Position numbers and translations under genes: made by a program
Part shown: positions 7,521 to 16,497 of the stretch, piece by piece
How positions within the stretch are numbered: position 1 is the stretch's first letter
How the letters are laid out: the number at the start of each line of letters is the position of its first letter
Notes under the pieces: generated by a model
What the model was told of the DNA's origin: nothing
Databases searched by the model: none
The model's input: the letters and a program-made list of their open reading frames with translations, nothing else
Assembly (NCBI GenBank): GCA_964553035.1
Contig: CAZKJH010000024.1
Coordinates: 1 to 34,405 of the forward strand
DNA from: JBBQIY01 sp964553035
Lineage (GTDB): Bacteria > Verrucomicrobiota > Kiritimatiellia > RFP12 > UBA3636
Reading direction: 5' to 3'
Length of the DNA stretch: 34,405 nucleotides

Positions 7521-10500
7521 TTATAGAAACTTCGCCTCGATGAAAGATCCCCAGCGTCTCATGAACCGCTGTCGATCTTGCCAGTTTTCATCCATTTTCT
7601 TGCGCGTTCCGTTTTCGAGGTGGATGACGGCACCTGCATTGACGATGCCGACAGTTCGTCCCGCACGTTGGACGCGGAGGCACAGGTCGACATCCTGGCA
7701 TTCCGCATCGTAGGCTTCCGACAGGCCCGCGCATTGTTCAAAGAGAGGCGCTTTAATCATCAGGCATGCACCAGTCACGCAGGGGGTATTGATGAATCGG
7801 GGCCAGTTGCCTGGATTAATGTGTTGTCGAATGCGTGGATGATAGCAGAATCCCCGTAGCGCAGGGTCACGAATGAAATCGATGCCTGCATGTTGAATGC
7901 TCATGTCTTTGAAGTAAAGATAGGCACCGACGATGCCGAGTTGGGGTCTGCTGTTCAGTTCCCTGTACATGGTCAATAGAGGTCTTTCTACGTTTTTCAC
8001 ATTGTCATGCGCAGGTAGCTCGATGTCATTGTTGAGAAACAAGAATGTTTTGCATTGAGCTTCTCGGGCCAGTTGATTGTTGTTCTTTGAAAAATGATAT
8101 TTCAGGCCGGAGAACAGGCGGATGTTGTTTTGATTTTTTTCGTAGTAAGCCCGAACCTCGCGGTTGGTTGTTCCGGTGTCGCCAATGAGTATTTCGAACT
8201 CCAGATTCTGGGCGGTGAACATTTCTTTTTCTGCCAGAAGTTGGTTGCACAACGGGATGATAAACTCGGGACGGTCAAGATTGAGGATGATAACGCTAAG
8301 GCCTTCTTTTTGAGCGTTTTCAAGTTTGACGGTTTCTGTTTCTTGAATTTGCCTACAGCGTTCTTCGTTGGTGTGGGATGTGTAAGGGTTGAGATTGGTG
8401 GGAAATTCTTGCATTCCTAATGGAGTGCCAACTGTTTTTCCATGAGGACTGCTGGTACCCGAGGAAAGACCAAGTCCTGCCGCTGCATGATTTGGAGGTG
8501 GCATTTTAATTTGGTAGGCTACGGACTGGAAGCCCTCCTTCCGGAATGCCTTGCAGGCTCGGATAGCAGAATTCCAAATGCCGTATTGTCGAAACGCCCG
8601 TCGGCAGGTGCCTGCGATGCTTACTATATTAAATCCCAGTTGAAGGAAAGCGCGTAGAGGCCACGTTATTCGCCAGCTTAAACTTCGACGAAGGGCTGAA
8701 ATTTGGATTTTCAGGCTTTCGTTTTCAGCAGTTTTTTGGGGGTACTGGATTTTCAGGCTTTCGTTTTCAGCAGTTGTTTGTGCATGTTGAATTTTCAGGC
8801 TTTCGTTTTCAGCAGTTGTTTGTGCATGTTGGATTTTCAGGCAGTCGACTTCTGCAGTTGTTTGGGCCTGTTTGGCTTTCAGGCTGTTGTTTTCAGCAGT
8901 TGTTTGTGCATGTTGGATTTTCAGGGAGTTGTTTTCAGCAGTTGTTTGTGCATGTTGGATTTTCAGGCAGTTGCATTCAACAATTTTTTGGGTATAGTGG
9001 GTTTCTTGTTCCGCCGTGAGTTGCTGTAGTTCCTCTGGCAAAATCAGACGTGTTTCACCTGAAATTGTAATTTGTCTTATCGGGTGGGGAAAATGAATAA
9101 CGACATACGGATCTAAGCCCAGGAATACCCATGTGCCCTTTTCTTTAAGGATACCGTTTGTTGTGAATTCGAGTGGGTTTAGATCTGAGACAGTTCCGTT
9201 TGTATCTTCAACTGAAACGGCATAAATCTTAAGGGTAATCAACTGAGCGTCGACAGGATCGAACCGTAAGAAAGAACAGTCGGAATCGGGTAATGTGAAT
9301 ACAACGGAGAAAGAGCCGAGAGGCATATCGGCGGAAATAAGGGCTTTCTTTTCTGTAAAAGCCGCTTGTTGGTGTGAGAAGTATAGCTTTGATTTCACCC
9401 ATTGGAGAGAGGGACTGCTTAAGTCTGCTCCTGCCATCAGTTGAGCAACAGCTTTGCGGTGGCTCATTGGGCGTGAGTTTTTGTTCTTTATCTTCTTTAG
9501 TTGCTCGAAGACTGTGCCTGTATACGCGGCTTCGCTAAATCGCTCTCTAACGTACAGGCCTGCGTTTTCTGCGCGGATATGGGTTGCTGCCGGGTCATCA
9601 CGTGTTGTCTTTAGGGCGTTGGCGAGGTCTGTCGCATCTCCGGGGGTGTAGGCTAAGCCATGTTCGAAATTAGTGAAAACTTCTTTGGGACCGCCCGCAT
9701 TTGCATAGATGATCGGCTTGCCAAGGAGTGATGCTTCGATGAGTGTTCTTCCCAATGCCTCCATTCGCGAGCAAGAGATCACGACGTCGACTTCTTGCAT
9801 CAGGGAGTAGGGGTCGTTCACGTAACCCGTCCAGCGGAATCGATCTTCAAAGCCAGATTTTTGAATTTCCTCTTGAAGCTTTTCGGCGTAAACAGTGTCG
9901 CCTGACGCTCCGACAAGCCAGCAATGGCATTCTACACCTTTTTCAAGGAGATTCAAGCAGGCACGGACGAGATCGAGTTGTCCTTTTTCCGGGGTAATAT
10001 TTCCGAAAACGCCGAAAATCGGGATGGTGTTTGGAGGGGAGACCAGCTCATGTTGAGCCCTTTTTATTTGGATTTCGGGCAGTTGGATGTGGCTATAGAT
10101 AACGGCGATTTTATTTTCTGGGTCGGTCGGGAATAATGCTTCTTTAACGTTGTGGGTGATGCAGAACACGGCATCGCTACTTTGATAGAGCGCATCAAGA
10201 ATTTTGCGAAAGTCTGGAAAGAAGGTTAACTGATGATCAAGCTCCCCATACTCACGGACAGCAAGGGCGTGGGGTCTGTTCAAGGCTTCGGCACACAATA
10301 TGCCCCAAGGGGATACGATCGTTTGTGAAAAAATAACATCTGGGGCGAGGGAGGCAATTTGCGGGAGTATGATCGACTCTACAATGTGTCGGGTAGCGGA
10401 GAGTTCCGATTTCAACGGGGTAGGGGCTAGAGCAGCCCACCACCATCCATCTGTTAGGTTTATTTTGCTAGAAGGCGTGAAGACGGCGCATCCTGCATTG

Positions 10501-11441
10501 ATTAATTCCTGAGAGAGAGGGCCGCGTGAGGGAAGCACGGCTGTACACATCGCTCCACGACGGGAGATTCCAGAAACAAGGTCAAGTAAGGATCTTTCGG
10601 CACCGGAAAGAGCTGACGAGTGAGAAAAGAAAAGCACAGAAAGGGCAGCTTCTTTTCGGATGCAGAGAACGTTGTAATAGGATGTTTCGTAGCGCGCTTC
10701 CATCATCGCGATGTTCGCGGGCTGCTCCATCGGATAAAAGATGCCCTCCTCGTCGTCAATTGCAAACAGGCTGAAGCCTTTCCCATGTAAAAAGTCGATG
10801 AGTTCTTTCGCACTTGTGTTGGCGATTTTCATCATCTTCGGATTCATTTCGAGCAGAATTGTTACATCTTTACCAGAATCAAGTGTTGTTGAGAATCCTT
10901 TTAGAACCTCTAGTTCGTGCCCATCCGTATCGGTCTTAACGAAAATTCGTTCGACCGGGTGAGCGGCGACAACATCGTCTAGGCAGACGGTGGCAATGTC
11001 AATGTGGTCAAGCGTTTCTGAGCTTGGATGCGGGTAGATGCTCCCGTTGTCGGAAGCTTCTGATTTGCAAAACTGGATATGGCCCGCTTTGGAGGAAACA
11101 GCGGCGTTGATGCAGGTAATTCGTTCGCCTTCGATGCCGTTGAATTTGAGATTTTTCTGTAGAACGTTGAGGTTTTCTACAATAGGCTCGATTGCGACCA
11201 AATTGAGTTTGGGGTTCGCCTTTACAGCCAGTAGGGAATAATAGCCGTAATGGGCACCGACATCAATGAAGAGCTCTTGTCGGGCGACCTGCTGTCGGGT
11301 GATCCGTGTTGAAAGTGTTTCGTACCCGTGCGCGTACGCATCGACAAACCGTGGCGTCACATACATGTCGAATTCGTCGCCGACGGGTCTGACCAAGGTG
11401 AGTACGTCGAGATTATAATCGTCTTTCAGGTCTTCATTCAT
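7521..11441 (-). CDS. FkbM methyltransferase - GT4 - repeat coil - GT2 fusion protein
   Basis: This is a 1306-residue multidomain protein. (a) Residues about 50-230 are an FkbM-type SAM methyltransferase: FIDVGAHYGYYSLLA, then AIEP, later VKTDTDGHELEVLKG. (b) Residues about 265-640 are a GT4 glycosyltransferase: FFSHSSALSGAE, FGVFGNITPEKGQ, and SRMEALGRTLIEA with the E-x7-E motif. (c) Residues about 690-800 form a beta-rich stretch of unknown kind. (d) Residues about 815-912 are seven 14-residue repeats built on LKIQHAQTTAENNS, with Ile, Ala, Ala and Asn spaced 3-4-3-4 as in a coiled coil. (e) SLSWRITWPLRAF is a basic amphipathic linker. (f) From about 1047 to the end is a GT2 domain (LSVIILNLDRPEF, FLFLNNDIEL, CQDVDLCLR). 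It probably extends and methyl-caps the polysaccharide exported by the adjacent Wzm/Wzt. No ribosome site is evident before the ATG. Confidence 0.85.
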   Translation of the reverse strand: MNEDLKDDYNLDVLTLVRPVGDEFDMYVTPRFVDAYAHGYETLSTRITRQQVARQELFIDVGAHYGYYSLLAVKANPKLNLVAIEPIVENLNVLQKNLKFNGIEGERITCINAAVSSKAGHIQFCKSEASDNGSIYPHPSSETLDHIDIATVCLDDVVAAHPVERIFVKTDTDGHELEVLKGFSTTLDSGKDVTILLEMNPKMMKIANTSAKELIDFLHGKGFSLFAIDDEEGIFYPMEQPANIAMMEARYETSYYNVLCIRKEAALSVLFFSHSSALSGAERSLLDLVSGISRRGAMCTAVLPSRGPLSQELINAGCAVFTPSSKINLTDGWWWAALAPTPLKSELSATRHIVESIILPQIASLAPDVIFSQTIVSPWGILCAEALNRPHALAVREYGELDHQLTFFPDFRKILDALYQSSDAVFCITHNVKEALFPTDPENKIAVIYSHIQLPEIQIKRAQHELVSPPNTIPIFGVFGNITPEKGQLDLVRACLNLLEKGVECHCWLVGASGDTVYAEKLQEEIQKSGFEDRFRWTGYVNDPYSLMQEVDVVISCSRMEALGRTLIEASLLGKPIIYANAGGPKEVFTNFEHGLAYTPGDATDLANALKTTRDDPAATHIRAENAGLYVRERFSEAAYTGTVFEQLKKIKNKNSRPMSHRKAVAQLMAGADLSSPSLQWVKSKLYFSHQQAAFTEKKALISADMPLGSFSVVFTLPDSDCSFLRFDPVDAQLITLKIYAVSVEDTNGTVSDLNPLEFTTNGILKEKGTWVFLGLDPYVVIHFPHPIRQITISGETRLILPEELQQLTAEQETHYTQKIVECNCLKIQHAQTTAENNSLKIQHAQTTAENNSLKAKQAQTTAEVDCLKIQHAQTTAENESLKIQHAQTTAENESLKIQYPQKTAENESLKIQISALRRSLSWRITWPLRAFLQLGFNIVSIAGTCRRAFRQYGIWNSAIRACKAFRKEGFQSVAYQIKMPPPNHAAAGLGLSSGTSSPHGKTVGTPLGMQEFPTNLNPYTSHTNEERCRQIQETETVKLENAQKEGLSVIILNLDRPEFIIPLCNQLLAEKEMFTAQNLEFEILIGDTGTTNREVRAYYEKNQNNIRLFSGLKYHFSKNNNQLAREAQCKTFLFLNNDIELPAHDNVKNVERPLLTMYRELNSRPQLGIVGAYLYFKDMSIQHAGIDFIRDPALRGFCYHPRIRQHINPGNWPRFINTPCVTGACLMIKAPLFEQCAGLSEAYDAECQDVDLCLRVQRAGRTVGIVNAGAVIHLENGTRKKMDENWQDRQRFMRRWGSFIEAKFL
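8707..9000 (+). repeat. Seven tandem 42-bp repeats inside the fusion gene
   Basis: Seven head-to-tail units start at 8707, 8749, 8791, 8833, 8875, 8917 and 8959. On the plus strand each opens with ATTTTCAGGC or a close variant. Units two and three differ only in their last base, while the first, fourth and seventh have drifted more. The 42-base period equals 14 codons, so any gain or loss of a unit keeps the frame. On the coding (minus) strand they encode the repeat coil linking the GT4 and GT2 halves of the 1306-residue protein. Confidence 0.95.
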
Positions 11442-11465
11442 AGTAGGATCTGGGTGTTTCAGGTA

Positions 11466-12059
11466 TCAAGAAATCTGCCAAACAGTCGTCATCCACGGTT
11501 CAGCAAGCCGGGGTCCATGGCCTGAGAAGTCGGTTCGTGAAAAGTTGCGTAGCAGGCTCATAGCAGGACGATAGCTGGGTCTTTCGGAGTTGTCGAGCAT
11601 GATGTAACCGCCGTGTTTGACTTTTGGCACCGCATGACGTAGGCAGGCAGCGCGAGCACGCCCATCGACAATGATCATGTCGAGGGATCGGTCGGGATAG
11701 TCTTCGATCTTGCGCACGTAGTTTCGAAACAGCAGACTAGCATGTTCAGGAAAAGTTTTGGAAACATAGGTTCGGGAACTGTAAGGGAGGAATTTAGCAA
11801 AGCGACAGGGTTGCGGGGGTACAAGAAAATAATCGCAGTTGCGGACACCTTCCTGTTCAAGAGCATTGCTCACGGCTTCATGCCATTCTGGATTGTGCTC
11901 GACAGAAACGACTTTCTTTACTTTTTTAGCATAGAAAAGAGTGGATCCGCCTGTGCCCCACTCGAAGACTGTCATTTCCGCATGGATATGCTTGTCAAGC
12001 CATTCTCGTGCATTATCGGTTATCCAAGGAATTTGCTCTTTGGGGTCAGTGAGGTTCAT
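11466..12059 (-). CDS. SAM-dependent methyltransferase-like protein
   Basis: This 197-residue Rossmann-type protein carries VFEWGTGGSTLFYA, the glycine-rich SAM-binding loop, then VVSVEHNPEW with an acidic residue at the end of strand two. Later come DMIIVDGRARAACL and HGGYIMLDNSE, which match small class I methyltransferases found in polysaccharide loci. It may methylate a sugar or a terminal group of the glycan. The ATG at 12057-12059 is preferred over the TTG just before it because AGGAG sits at the right distance from the ATG. The gene start overlaps the end of the Wzt gene by about 14 bases, implying coupled translation. The substrate is unknown. Confidence 0.72.
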   Translation of the reverse strand: MNLTDPKEQIPWITDNAREWLDKHIHAEMTVFEWGTGGSTLFYAKKVKKVVSVEHNPEWHEAVSNALEQEGVRNCDYFLVPPQPCRFAKFLPYSSRTYVSKTFPEHASLLFRNYVRKIEDYPDRSLDMIIVDGRARAACLRHAVPKVKHGGYIMLDNSERPSYRPAMSLLRNFSRTDFSGHGPRLAEPWMTTVWQIS

Positions 12060-13350
12060 CAAGGCTCCTGTCTTCAGTTGTTACGCTAATCTTGCACTCG
12101 GGCAGCTTAAAAAGGACGCTTTGACGCTGGAAGTCACTTGTACTCAGGAATTGAAACTCGTATGCATCTGCAATGAACTGGTGCCGAATATGTTTGTCTG
12201 AGGTTCCATCGGCGACGCCGATGGCGATGAGATAGGAGCCGTTTTCGATCTCGGGAATCGTAAAAGAAAAGTGTACGAGTGTGGTTTCTCCTGCTTCAAG
12301 CGTGGGCAGATTGACATTGAGGACATCGGTGTTGCTGCCCATTAGACGGAGACCCTTAGCGCTGACAATTTGAAATCCGTAGTACGGCATATTGATCGTC
12401 GTAGAGGAGGTGACTTTCATGATCAACTTGACGGCGGTGGGTCCGTTAAGAACCGTTGTCCGGGTCGATGGGGTAGTGAAGAGGCCGACCGCCTCGATGA
12501 CGGCACCTCCTTCGCCGGTAATCATCGCATCGGACGGAATCGGGACGAGCTGATTCGAGATCCCATTTTCTTGTGGAGTTGACGTTGGGGCACTTGCTTT
12601 CAGAACGCCGACATCATGCATCATCCATGCAGAATATTCTTCGATCATGCGTTTGGCTGGGCCGATCCCACGAATTCCACCTTGGTCGAGCCAGATGGCT
12701 CGAGTGCATAAACGCACAACGTCGCTTCCGGAGTGTGAGACCAAGATAATGGTTTTCTTTTTTTCTCGGAATTCCGCCATTTTGCGATGACATTTCATCT
12801 GGAAACGGATATCGCCTACGGCTAGCGCTTCGTCTACGATTAAAATATCAGGGTCAACGTTGACTGCGCAGGCGAAAGCAAGTCTGATAAACATGCCACT
12901 GGAATATTTTTTGACTGGGTGTTCGATAAAGTCGCCGATATCGGCAAACGAAAGGATGTCTTGGAGCTTCTTTTCCATTTCATCCCGAGAGAAACCCATG
13001 AGGGTTCCTTGAAAGAAAATATTTTCTAATCCAGATAATTCAGAATTAAACCCGGCTCCGAGTTCAAGGAGTGACGAGATGCGCCCTTCGACGATAGCAT
13101 GTCCTTCTGTTGGCGTGAGCACACCTGCCAAAATTTTCAGTAAGGTAGATTTTCCAGAGCCGTTGCGTCCGATGATGCCGAGAGTTTCTCCGTATGGGAC
13201 ATCGAACGAAATGTCGCGTAGGGCGTGAAACGCCTGGTGGTAGCTCCGCCCCCTTCGATCCAATGCTTCTTTAAGACGATCAATTGGACGGGCATAAAGA
13301 TTGTATACCTTGTTTAAATTTTCGGCATGGATTGCGTATTCTGGTTTCAT
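12046..13350 (-). CDS. wzt: Polysaccharide ABC exporter ATPase with Wzt C-terminal domain
   Basis: This 434-residue protein is the ATPase of an O-antigen/teichoic-acid type exporter. The nucleotide-binding domain shows Walker A GRNGSGKST (61-69), the signature YSSGM (149-153), Walker B ILIVDEAL (169-176) and the H-loop His206. Residues about 285-425 form a beta-sandwich of the Wzt C-terminal kind, which in E. coli O8/O9a binds the finished, modified end of the chain and so gates export. The start was set at the ATG (13348-13350) that opens MKPEYAIHAENL, seven bases after the permease stop. A longer frame upstream overlaps the permease and has no matching family sequence. It pairs with the permease gene next to it. 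Confidence 0.9.
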   Translation of the reverse strand: MKPEYAIHAENLNKVYNLYARPIDRLKEALDRRGRSYHQAFHALRDISFDVPYGETLGIIGRNGSGKSTLLKILAGVLTPTEGHAIVEGRISSLLELGAGFNSELSGLENIFFQGTLMGFSRDEMEKKLQDILSFADIGDFIEHPVKKYSSGMFIRLAFACAVNVDPDILIVDEALAVGDIRFQMKCHRKMAEFREKKKTIILVSHSGSDVVRLCTRAIWLDQGGIRGIGPAKRMIEEYSAWMMHDVGVLKASAPTSTPQENGISNQLVPIPSDAMITGEGGAVIEAVGLFTTPSTRTTVLNGPTAVKLIMKVTSSTTINMPYYGFQIVSAKGLRLMGSNTDVLNVNLPTLEAGETTLVHFSFTIPEIENGSYLIAIGVADGTSDKHIRHQFIADAYEFQFLSTSDFQRQSVLFKLPECKISVTTEDRSLDEPH

Positions 13351-13357
13351 GTTCGCC

Positions 13358-14179
13358 CTATAATACATCTGCAAAATGCGGGTTTGTTCGACGATAGACA
13401 TAACGGGCCAACGCCCAGCAAACTCCTGTGACGGCCCAGAATCCGATCGTGGTTGGCCCGTGTTCCCAAACCCAGGTTCTACCAAAAAGGGAATCGCGAT
13501 ACCCTTCTACAATGTAGCCGACGGGGTTCAGCTTAAAGATCCAACGGTACTGCTCTGGAACCATGGTGACCTGCCAAAGAATGGGGGTAAGCCACATGCC
13601 AAACTGGAGGATAATGCCGAGAAGTTGGCCCAGATCACGGAAGAAAGGCAGAATGGAAGCCGTGAGAATGCCAAGGGCTAAAACGAGGGCAATTAAACAC
13701 ACGGCATAATAGGGCAATTGCAACCAATACAGCGTGGGGTATTGGCCGAAGATCAACGAAAGTAAAATGAGTACGATAATAAAGGCGAGATGGAAGAACA
13801 GCGCAGAGATTACTTTCACAACAGGGATGAGTTCAACTTTAAAGACAACCTTCTTTACTAAATAGGAGTAGTCGATGAAGGCCACAGTTGCTGTCATCCA
13901 TCCTTCAGAAAAGAAAAACCATGGGGTTAGCCCCGCAGCCAGCCATAACACGTAGGGAACGCCTTGGGCAATGGGTGCAGCTCGGAAGCCTACCTGAAAT
14001 ACAAACCAGAATACAAGAACTGTTGCAACAGGTTGTGCGAATGCCCACATCATTCCGAAGTATGACCCTGCAAAGCGTGCACGAAAATCGTTTCGAGCAA
14101 GTTCCCATACTAGTGAAGTCATTTTTCGGGTTTTGGCAATAGTGGTTTTGTTTGCGTTTCGAGTAAGTGCGCGGTCCAT
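13358..14179 (-). CDS. wzm: Polysaccharide ABC exporter permease
   Basis: This 273-residue integral membrane protein belongs to the ABC-2 type O-antigen/polysaccharide permease family. After a short basic start it shows the family opening LVWELARNDFRARFAGSYFGMMWAF, with the amphipathic helix before the first membrane span, then about six hydrophobic segments and the typical FKLNPVGYIVEGYRD near the end. It should form the membrane pore that moves a lipid-linked glycan outward using the neighbouring ATPase. The ATG at 14177-14179 gives the usual family length. A longer frame to 14362 runs into the regulator gene and has non-family sequence, and an internal ATG at 14122 is possible. The ribosome site is weak. 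Confidence 0.88.
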   Translation of the reverse strand: MDRALTRNANKTTIAKTRKMTSLVWELARNDFRARFAGSYFGMMWAFAQPVATVLVFWFVFQVGFRAAPIAQGVPYVLWLAAGLTPWFFFSEGWMTATVAFIDYSYLVKKVVFKVELIPVVKVISALFFHLAFIIVLILLSLIFGQYPTLYWLQLPYYAVCLIALVLALGILTASILPFFRDLGQLLGIILQFGMWLTPILWQVTMVPEQYRWIFKLNPVGYIVEGYRDSLFGRTWVWEHGPTTIGFWAVTGVCWALARYVYRRTNPHFADVL

Positions 14180-14222
14180 ATTTTTGAAGCGATTTAATGT
14201 CTGATTTAAGCAGGAGAGAAGT

Positions 14223-15383
14223 TTACATGAAGAACCGTGAACTGGCAATGTCGTTTTCTCGCGATGTTGGCGTCTCCCGATATTTTGCCGGGGTGACGCC
14301 TTCTGATTTCTTGAAGGCATTCCAGAAGTTCGATGCCTCGGCTCGTCCTGACATCGTGGCAATGTCTTTGATGGGGATGGCAGTTTCTGCTAGAAGACGG
14401 CAGATTTCCTGATGACGTCGTCGCTTCCATTCTGTAGCCGGTGACGTGTTGAGTGTCGCGTTAAATCTCATCTCCAAATTTCGTTTTGATACGCCGCAGG
14501 TCTGCGCCAGAGTGTCTGTTCCGCACGGCGAGAAGAGATGCGTAACCATGTACGCGATGGCTTTGTTGACCACAGGATCGGAATACTTGTAGGCGGCTGA
14601 AGATTCGCGGACGATAATTCGGGTTGGAGGAATCCGTTCCGATGGAAAGCAGCGATTTGGGTTTTCGATCATGTCGAGCAGCATGCCGACCGCACGAAGC
14701 CCGATTTCACGCTCGGGTAGTACGATGGTGCTGAGCGTAGCGGGCGAGAGGACGGAATCGAGCATGGAGTCACCGACGCCAACGACACCGATGGAGTCCG
14801 GCACGCAGCGTCCGGCTTTCGTCAACGCACCCACGATTTGTCTGGCAATGAAATCGGAAGAGCAGAAGCAACCGGTGTGTTCAGGTAACGACATGAGCCA
14901 TTCTTCGAGACCTGTCGATTTAGAGAAGACGGCACCGCTCGGTGGGAGTAGTGGAGAAATGCCGTGTGACAGCGATTCCTGAATGAACCCTTCGTACATC
15001 ATCTTTGATGCGTACGAAGCCTGTTCGTGTACGATGGCTGTGTTCGTCCACCCACTTTCGGCGAAGTAACGCACCGCCATCACCCCTGTTGCGCGGAAGT
15101 CCGCACCCACTGAGGGAATTGAATGAATATCGGAGATAATGCCGACATTGACCATGGGGATGTGATGCGAAAGCAAGCTTTCAAGCCAGCGGTCGCCCAG
15201 AAAGGCGCCAACAACGCCGTCTACACTGCCGATGGAAACGAGGTGCGCCAACGTGTCCGCTTGGTTGTAGTGAAGCGGAACGATACGTACAGCAGAGGAC
15301 CCTGCGAGCTTTTCCTGAATGCCAGCGAGAAGGCGCAAAGACCTCGAGAGATCGGAATCCATCAAAACGCTAATAGTTCTCAT
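14223..15383 (-). CDS. XylR-type regulator: sugar-binding domain plus AraC helix-turn-helix
   Basis: This 386-residue regulator joins a LacI/periplasmic-binding-type effector domain (residues about 1-275, with VDGVVGAFLG, SVGADFRATGVMAVRY and IGVVGVGDS) to a C-terminal AraC-type DNA-binding domain (about 285-375, two helix-turn-helix units ending SNFWNAFKKSEGVTPAKYRE). This domain order is that of E. coli XylR and is common in PVC bacteria. It probably binds a sugar or glycan breakdown product. It lies at the head of the polysaccharide export operon, 43 bases before the permease, and is divergent from gmd, so it may control one or both. No ribosome site is visible before the ATG. Confidence 0.85.
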   Translation of the reverse strand: MRTISVLMDSDLSRSLRLLAGIQEKLAGSSAVRIVPLHYNQADTLAHLVSIGSVDGVVGAFLGDRWLESLLSHHIPMVNVGIISDIHSIPSVGADFRATGVMAVRYFAESGWTNTAIVHEQASYASKMMYEGFIQESLSHGISPLLPPSGAVFSKSTGLEEWLMSLPEHTGCFCSSDFIARQIVGALTKAGRCVPDSIGVVGVGDSMLDSVLSPATLSTIVLPEREIGLRAVGMLLDMIENPNRCFPSERIPPTRIIVRESSAAYKYSDPVVNKAIAYMVTHLFSPCGTDTLAQTCGVSKRNLEMRFNATLNTSPATEWKRRRHQEICRLLAETAIPIKDIATMSGRAEASNFWNAFKKSEGVTPAKYRETPTSRENDIASSRFFM

Positions 15384-15486
15384 CTGTTTGCGTTAAATTA
15401 TAATCAATTATTGCGCTTTTACGCAATGTAAAACGTTAACCTCGGCGTTAGTATCAAGACCAATTCAATTTTCAACAGGAGTCGAG
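15384..15486. promoter_or_regulatory. Divergent control region between regulator and gmd
   Basis: This AT-rich 103-base gap separates two divergent starts. ATTATAAT at 15397-15404 is its own reverse complement and offers a TATAAT -10 box on either strand. For the regulator (minus strand) TTGCGT at 15421-15426, 18 bases from the box, could be the -35. An inverted repeat ATTGCG-CTTTTA-CGCAAT lies at 15410-15427, with another TTGCG at 15388-15392. This repeat is a plausible binding site for the XylR-type regulator. AGGAG just before the gmd start is its ribosome site. The functional reading is inference. Confidence 0.5.
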
Positions 15487-16497
15487 ATGAAAAAAGCACT
15501 AATTACGGGTATTACAGGGCAAGACGGATCTTATCTTGCTGAGCTTCTGCTTAACAAGGGTTATGAGGTTCACGGTATCATCAGGCGATCTTCCAGCTTT
15601 AATACCCAGCGAATTGATCATCTGTATCAGGATCCGCATATTATGGGGGTTCGTCTTTTTCTGCATTACGGCGATTTGGCAGATTCCGTTCGTCTTACGA
15701 AACTCCTCTACGAGCTTCGTCCGGATGAGATCTACCATCTCGGAGCCCAGAGCCATGTGCGCGTTTCCTTCGACATCCCGGAATACACGGCGGATGTCAC
15801 GGGTGTGGGTACGGTGCGCATTCTAGATGCCATTCGCGAGGCGGGCATCGGGCACGGCGTTCGCTTCTACCAAGCATCGTCCTCGGAACTCTATGGCAAG
15901 GCGGTAGAAGTTCCGCAGACTGAATCTACGCCGTTTCATCCTCGCTCACCTTACGCCTGTGCTAAACTCTACGCCTATTGGATTACGCGTAATTATCGTG
16001 AAGCCTATGAGATGCACGCCTCGAATGGCATTCTCTTCAACCATGAGTCCCCGCGTCGCGGCCCGACATTTGTAACGCGCAAGATCACGATGGCTGCCGC
16101 GCGCATTAAGCTTGGCCTTCAGAGCGAGCTGTTTCTTGGCAATCTAGAGGCCAAGCGCGACTGGGGTTTTGCGGGCGACTATGTTGATGCAATGTGGCGG
16201 ATTCTGCAACAGGATAATCCGGATGACTACGTCATCGCTACGGGTGAGGCGCATACGGTTCGGGAGTTTTGTGAAGAGGCATTCGCGTTGCTGGATTTAG
16301 ACTGGTGTGAGTTTGTCCGCTATGACCCACGGTATGAGCGTCCGACGGAAGTCGATTTGCTGATTGGCGATGCATCGAAGGCAAAGAAAGTCCTAGGCTG
16401 GGAACCGAAGGTTGCTTTTAAAGACTTGGTTCGAATGATGGTCGAGGCTGACTTGGCGGAGGCGCGTCAACAACGCGCGATGTTGGAACAGCGGTAG
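15487..16497 (+). CDS. gmd: GDP-mannose 4,6-dehydratase
   Basis: This enzyme converts GDP-D-mannose to GDP-4-keto-6-deoxy-mannose, the first step to GDP-L-fucose and related 6-deoxy sugars. The 336-residue short-chain dehydrogenase-type sequence has the NAD(P) loop TGITGQDGSYLAELL at the start, IIRRSSSFNTQRIDHLY, HYGDLADS, LGAQSHV, the Ser/Glu set in SSSELYG (131-137) and the catalytic Tyr156-x3-Lys160 in SPYACAK. NHESPRRG is the family signature. The length is somewhat shorter than the usual 345-370. CAGGAG before the ATG supports the start. It is followed after about 100 bases by fcl, the next enzyme of the route, and probably feeds the neighbouring glycan operon. Confidence 0.95.
   Translation: MKKALITGITGQDGSYLAELLLNKGYEVHGIIRRSSSFNTQRIDHLYQDPHIMGVRLFLHYGDLADSVRLTKLLYELRPDEIYHLGAQSHVRVSFDIPEYTADVTGVGTVRILDAIREAGIGHGVRFYQASSSELYGKAVEVPQTESTPFHPRSPYACAKLYAYWITRNYREAYEMHASNGILFNHESPRRGPTFVTRKITMAAARIKLGLQSELFLGNLEAKRDWGFAGDYVDAMWRILQQDNPDDYVIATGEAHTVREFCEEAFALLDLDWCEFVRYDPRYERPTEVDLLIGDASKAKKVLGWEPKVAFKDLVRMMVEADLAEARQQRAMLEQR

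Noticed and set aside
8707..9000. Possible CRISPR array
   Set aside because: The units follow each other directly with no spacers, have a 42-base period that keeps a reading frame, and lie within a coding gene.
8703..9029. Plus-strand frames with repeated Phe/Cys/Val words
   Set aside because: These are the reverse reading of the 42-bp repeats inside the fusion gene. The minus-strand reading joins recognised enzyme domains.
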